A DNA stretch of 64,000 bases from Didymodactylos carnosus. Its lineage: Eukaryota > Rotifera > Eurotatoria > Philodinida > Philodinidae. Below the pieces are notes generated by a model that was given only the letters and a program-made list of their open reading frames with translations, was not told the DNA's origin and ran no database searches. The translations under genes and the position numbers were made by a program. The DNA is taken from NCBI GenBank assembly GCA_905250885.1, contig CAJNOQ010000041.1:27183-91182 (forward strand), read 5' to 3'. Of the stretch, positions 63,227-64,000 are shown in pieces (the first letter of the stretch is position 1; the number at the start of each line of letters is the position of its first letter).

Positions 63227-63948
63227 CTTGTTTCAATTCACAACAGGTTGTTTCTTCTGGACAAAATGATTTTTCATCTAAATAAGAAAAACAAAAGGAT
63301 TATTAAGAAGGCATAAACAATCTTTTATTCTCTCTGTCATTCACTAACCTGGACATTGGACAGTGCGTAATGATTGTGGTTCATGTGTAGCTAATTTATT
63401 ATTTATGGCTGTTGATGGAATAGTTTCGACTTTCATTGCTGGATGTTTCTTCAATAATGGTATGGAAACTCCTTCATATTTATCATGATCACATTTGAAT
63501 ACTTTCAAATCACACTTATAATGTGCTGGACAACCTTTGCAACCGAAAAAAAACCGCAATAGATAGATACGTATGAAATTCTTGAATACATACAATGTTT
63601 ATGATCGGAACAACAAACCTAAGAGAAACAGAAGAAAAAACGGATTACGAGCTTGAAATACATTGAAAAACAGTCTGAGTGGGATAGAAACGTACAGCAC
63701 TTTCTACCGGACAACATCCCCATGTAAATTCCGGTGTTATACAACAAGTAGATGTTGATGGACACAAACCTCAAAGTAGAAAATAAAAGAGAAAGAACTG
63801 AATATTGATGAACTGAAAACACGTGTCTTACTTGTCGCATCCGGACAAATGATTTGTGACTGTACAGCTAAACTTAATCGTTGGTATTTCTCTTCTTTGA
63901 CATGAATGTCGACCATGGGTAGTGCTTCATCAGTTAAACTATTATCTT
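63227..63948 (-). CDS. Granulin-domain protein (partial at both ends)
   Basis: Minus-strand exons: 63832-63948, 63696-63769, 63594-63618, 63349-63534 and 63227-63279, all GT-AG and in phase. They build one full granulin domain: CPDATSLCPSTSTCC, then [20 protein letters not shown], then PAHYKCDLKVFKC, with the paired cysteines of the stacked beta-hairpin fold. After a linker (KHPAMKVETIPSTAINNKL) a second domain begins (CPDEKSFCPEETTCCEL) and then stops at 63227. The next expected exon (WGCCP..AVCC..) is not found to the left; the fold-back element at 62575-63182 lies there. If the final intron is read through, a stop follows after about ten codons. Granulins are secreted, growth-factor-like or lysosomal peptides. 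The 5' part continues beyond 64000. Confidence 0.85.
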
Positions 63949-64000
63949 CTAAAATGAGATAGGAGAGTGATAAATAAATAATTCATAGAAATTAAAATTT

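Overview
The window is nuclear DNA of a small invertebrate animal. It is strongly AT-rich, most introns are about 50-100 bp with GTAAG/GTATG-type donors, and the genes are animal-specific (Caskin, NCOA6, RNF19, TAF5L, ERGIC2, TLCD4, granulin). Compact, AT-rich genes mixed with many small transposon remnants fit a bdelloid rotifer, but that placement is inference. I see no prokaryotic operons, CRISPR arrays, rRNA or tRNA genes.

Layout. 1-5400 is degraded: a leucine-rich-repeat fragment, a LINE 3' end inside a fold-back element, a hAT-like MITE with an 8-bp target duplication, and a pseudogene of the MICOS subunit MIC19/CHCHD3. 5400-7446 (+) is the WD40 part of a TAF5L-like SAGA subunit. 8270-10408 (+) is ERGIC2 in 12 exons. 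10918-14838 (-) is a protein with at least six LIM domains. 15951-16455 holds a partial copy of the RNF19 gene that lies about 43 kb away. 17284-19382 (-) holds one or two unrecognised multi-exon genes. 21602-22444 (-) is an intronless DUF1295/steroid-reductase-like membrane enzyme. 25681-27732 (-) is TLCD4 (TMEM56).

30716-42207 (-) is a complete-looking Caskin scaffold gene with six ankyrin repeats, SH3, two SAM domains and a conserved C-terminus. 42208-51990 has no recognisable genes, but contains a very long near-perfect inverted repeat, a roughly 60-bp tandem repeat and a nested palindrome cluster. 51992-54325 (+) is a short NCOA6 homologue. 56448-60885 (-) is an RNF19-type RBR ubiquitin ligase in 12 exons. 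63227-63948 (-) is part of a granulin gene that runs off the right edge.

The genes do not form one pathway; they are ordinary cellular genes on both strands. The most striking feature is the density of fold-back (long inverted-repeat) elements, about a dozen unrelated ones, several sitting in introns and accounting for unusually long introns. Exon models were built by hand from splice signals, reading phase and family similarity; no database search was possible. I found no clear new defence or mobile system. The best leads are the fold-back elements, the unknown gene at 17.3-19.4 kb, the RNF19 duplication and the possible frame break in ERGIC2.
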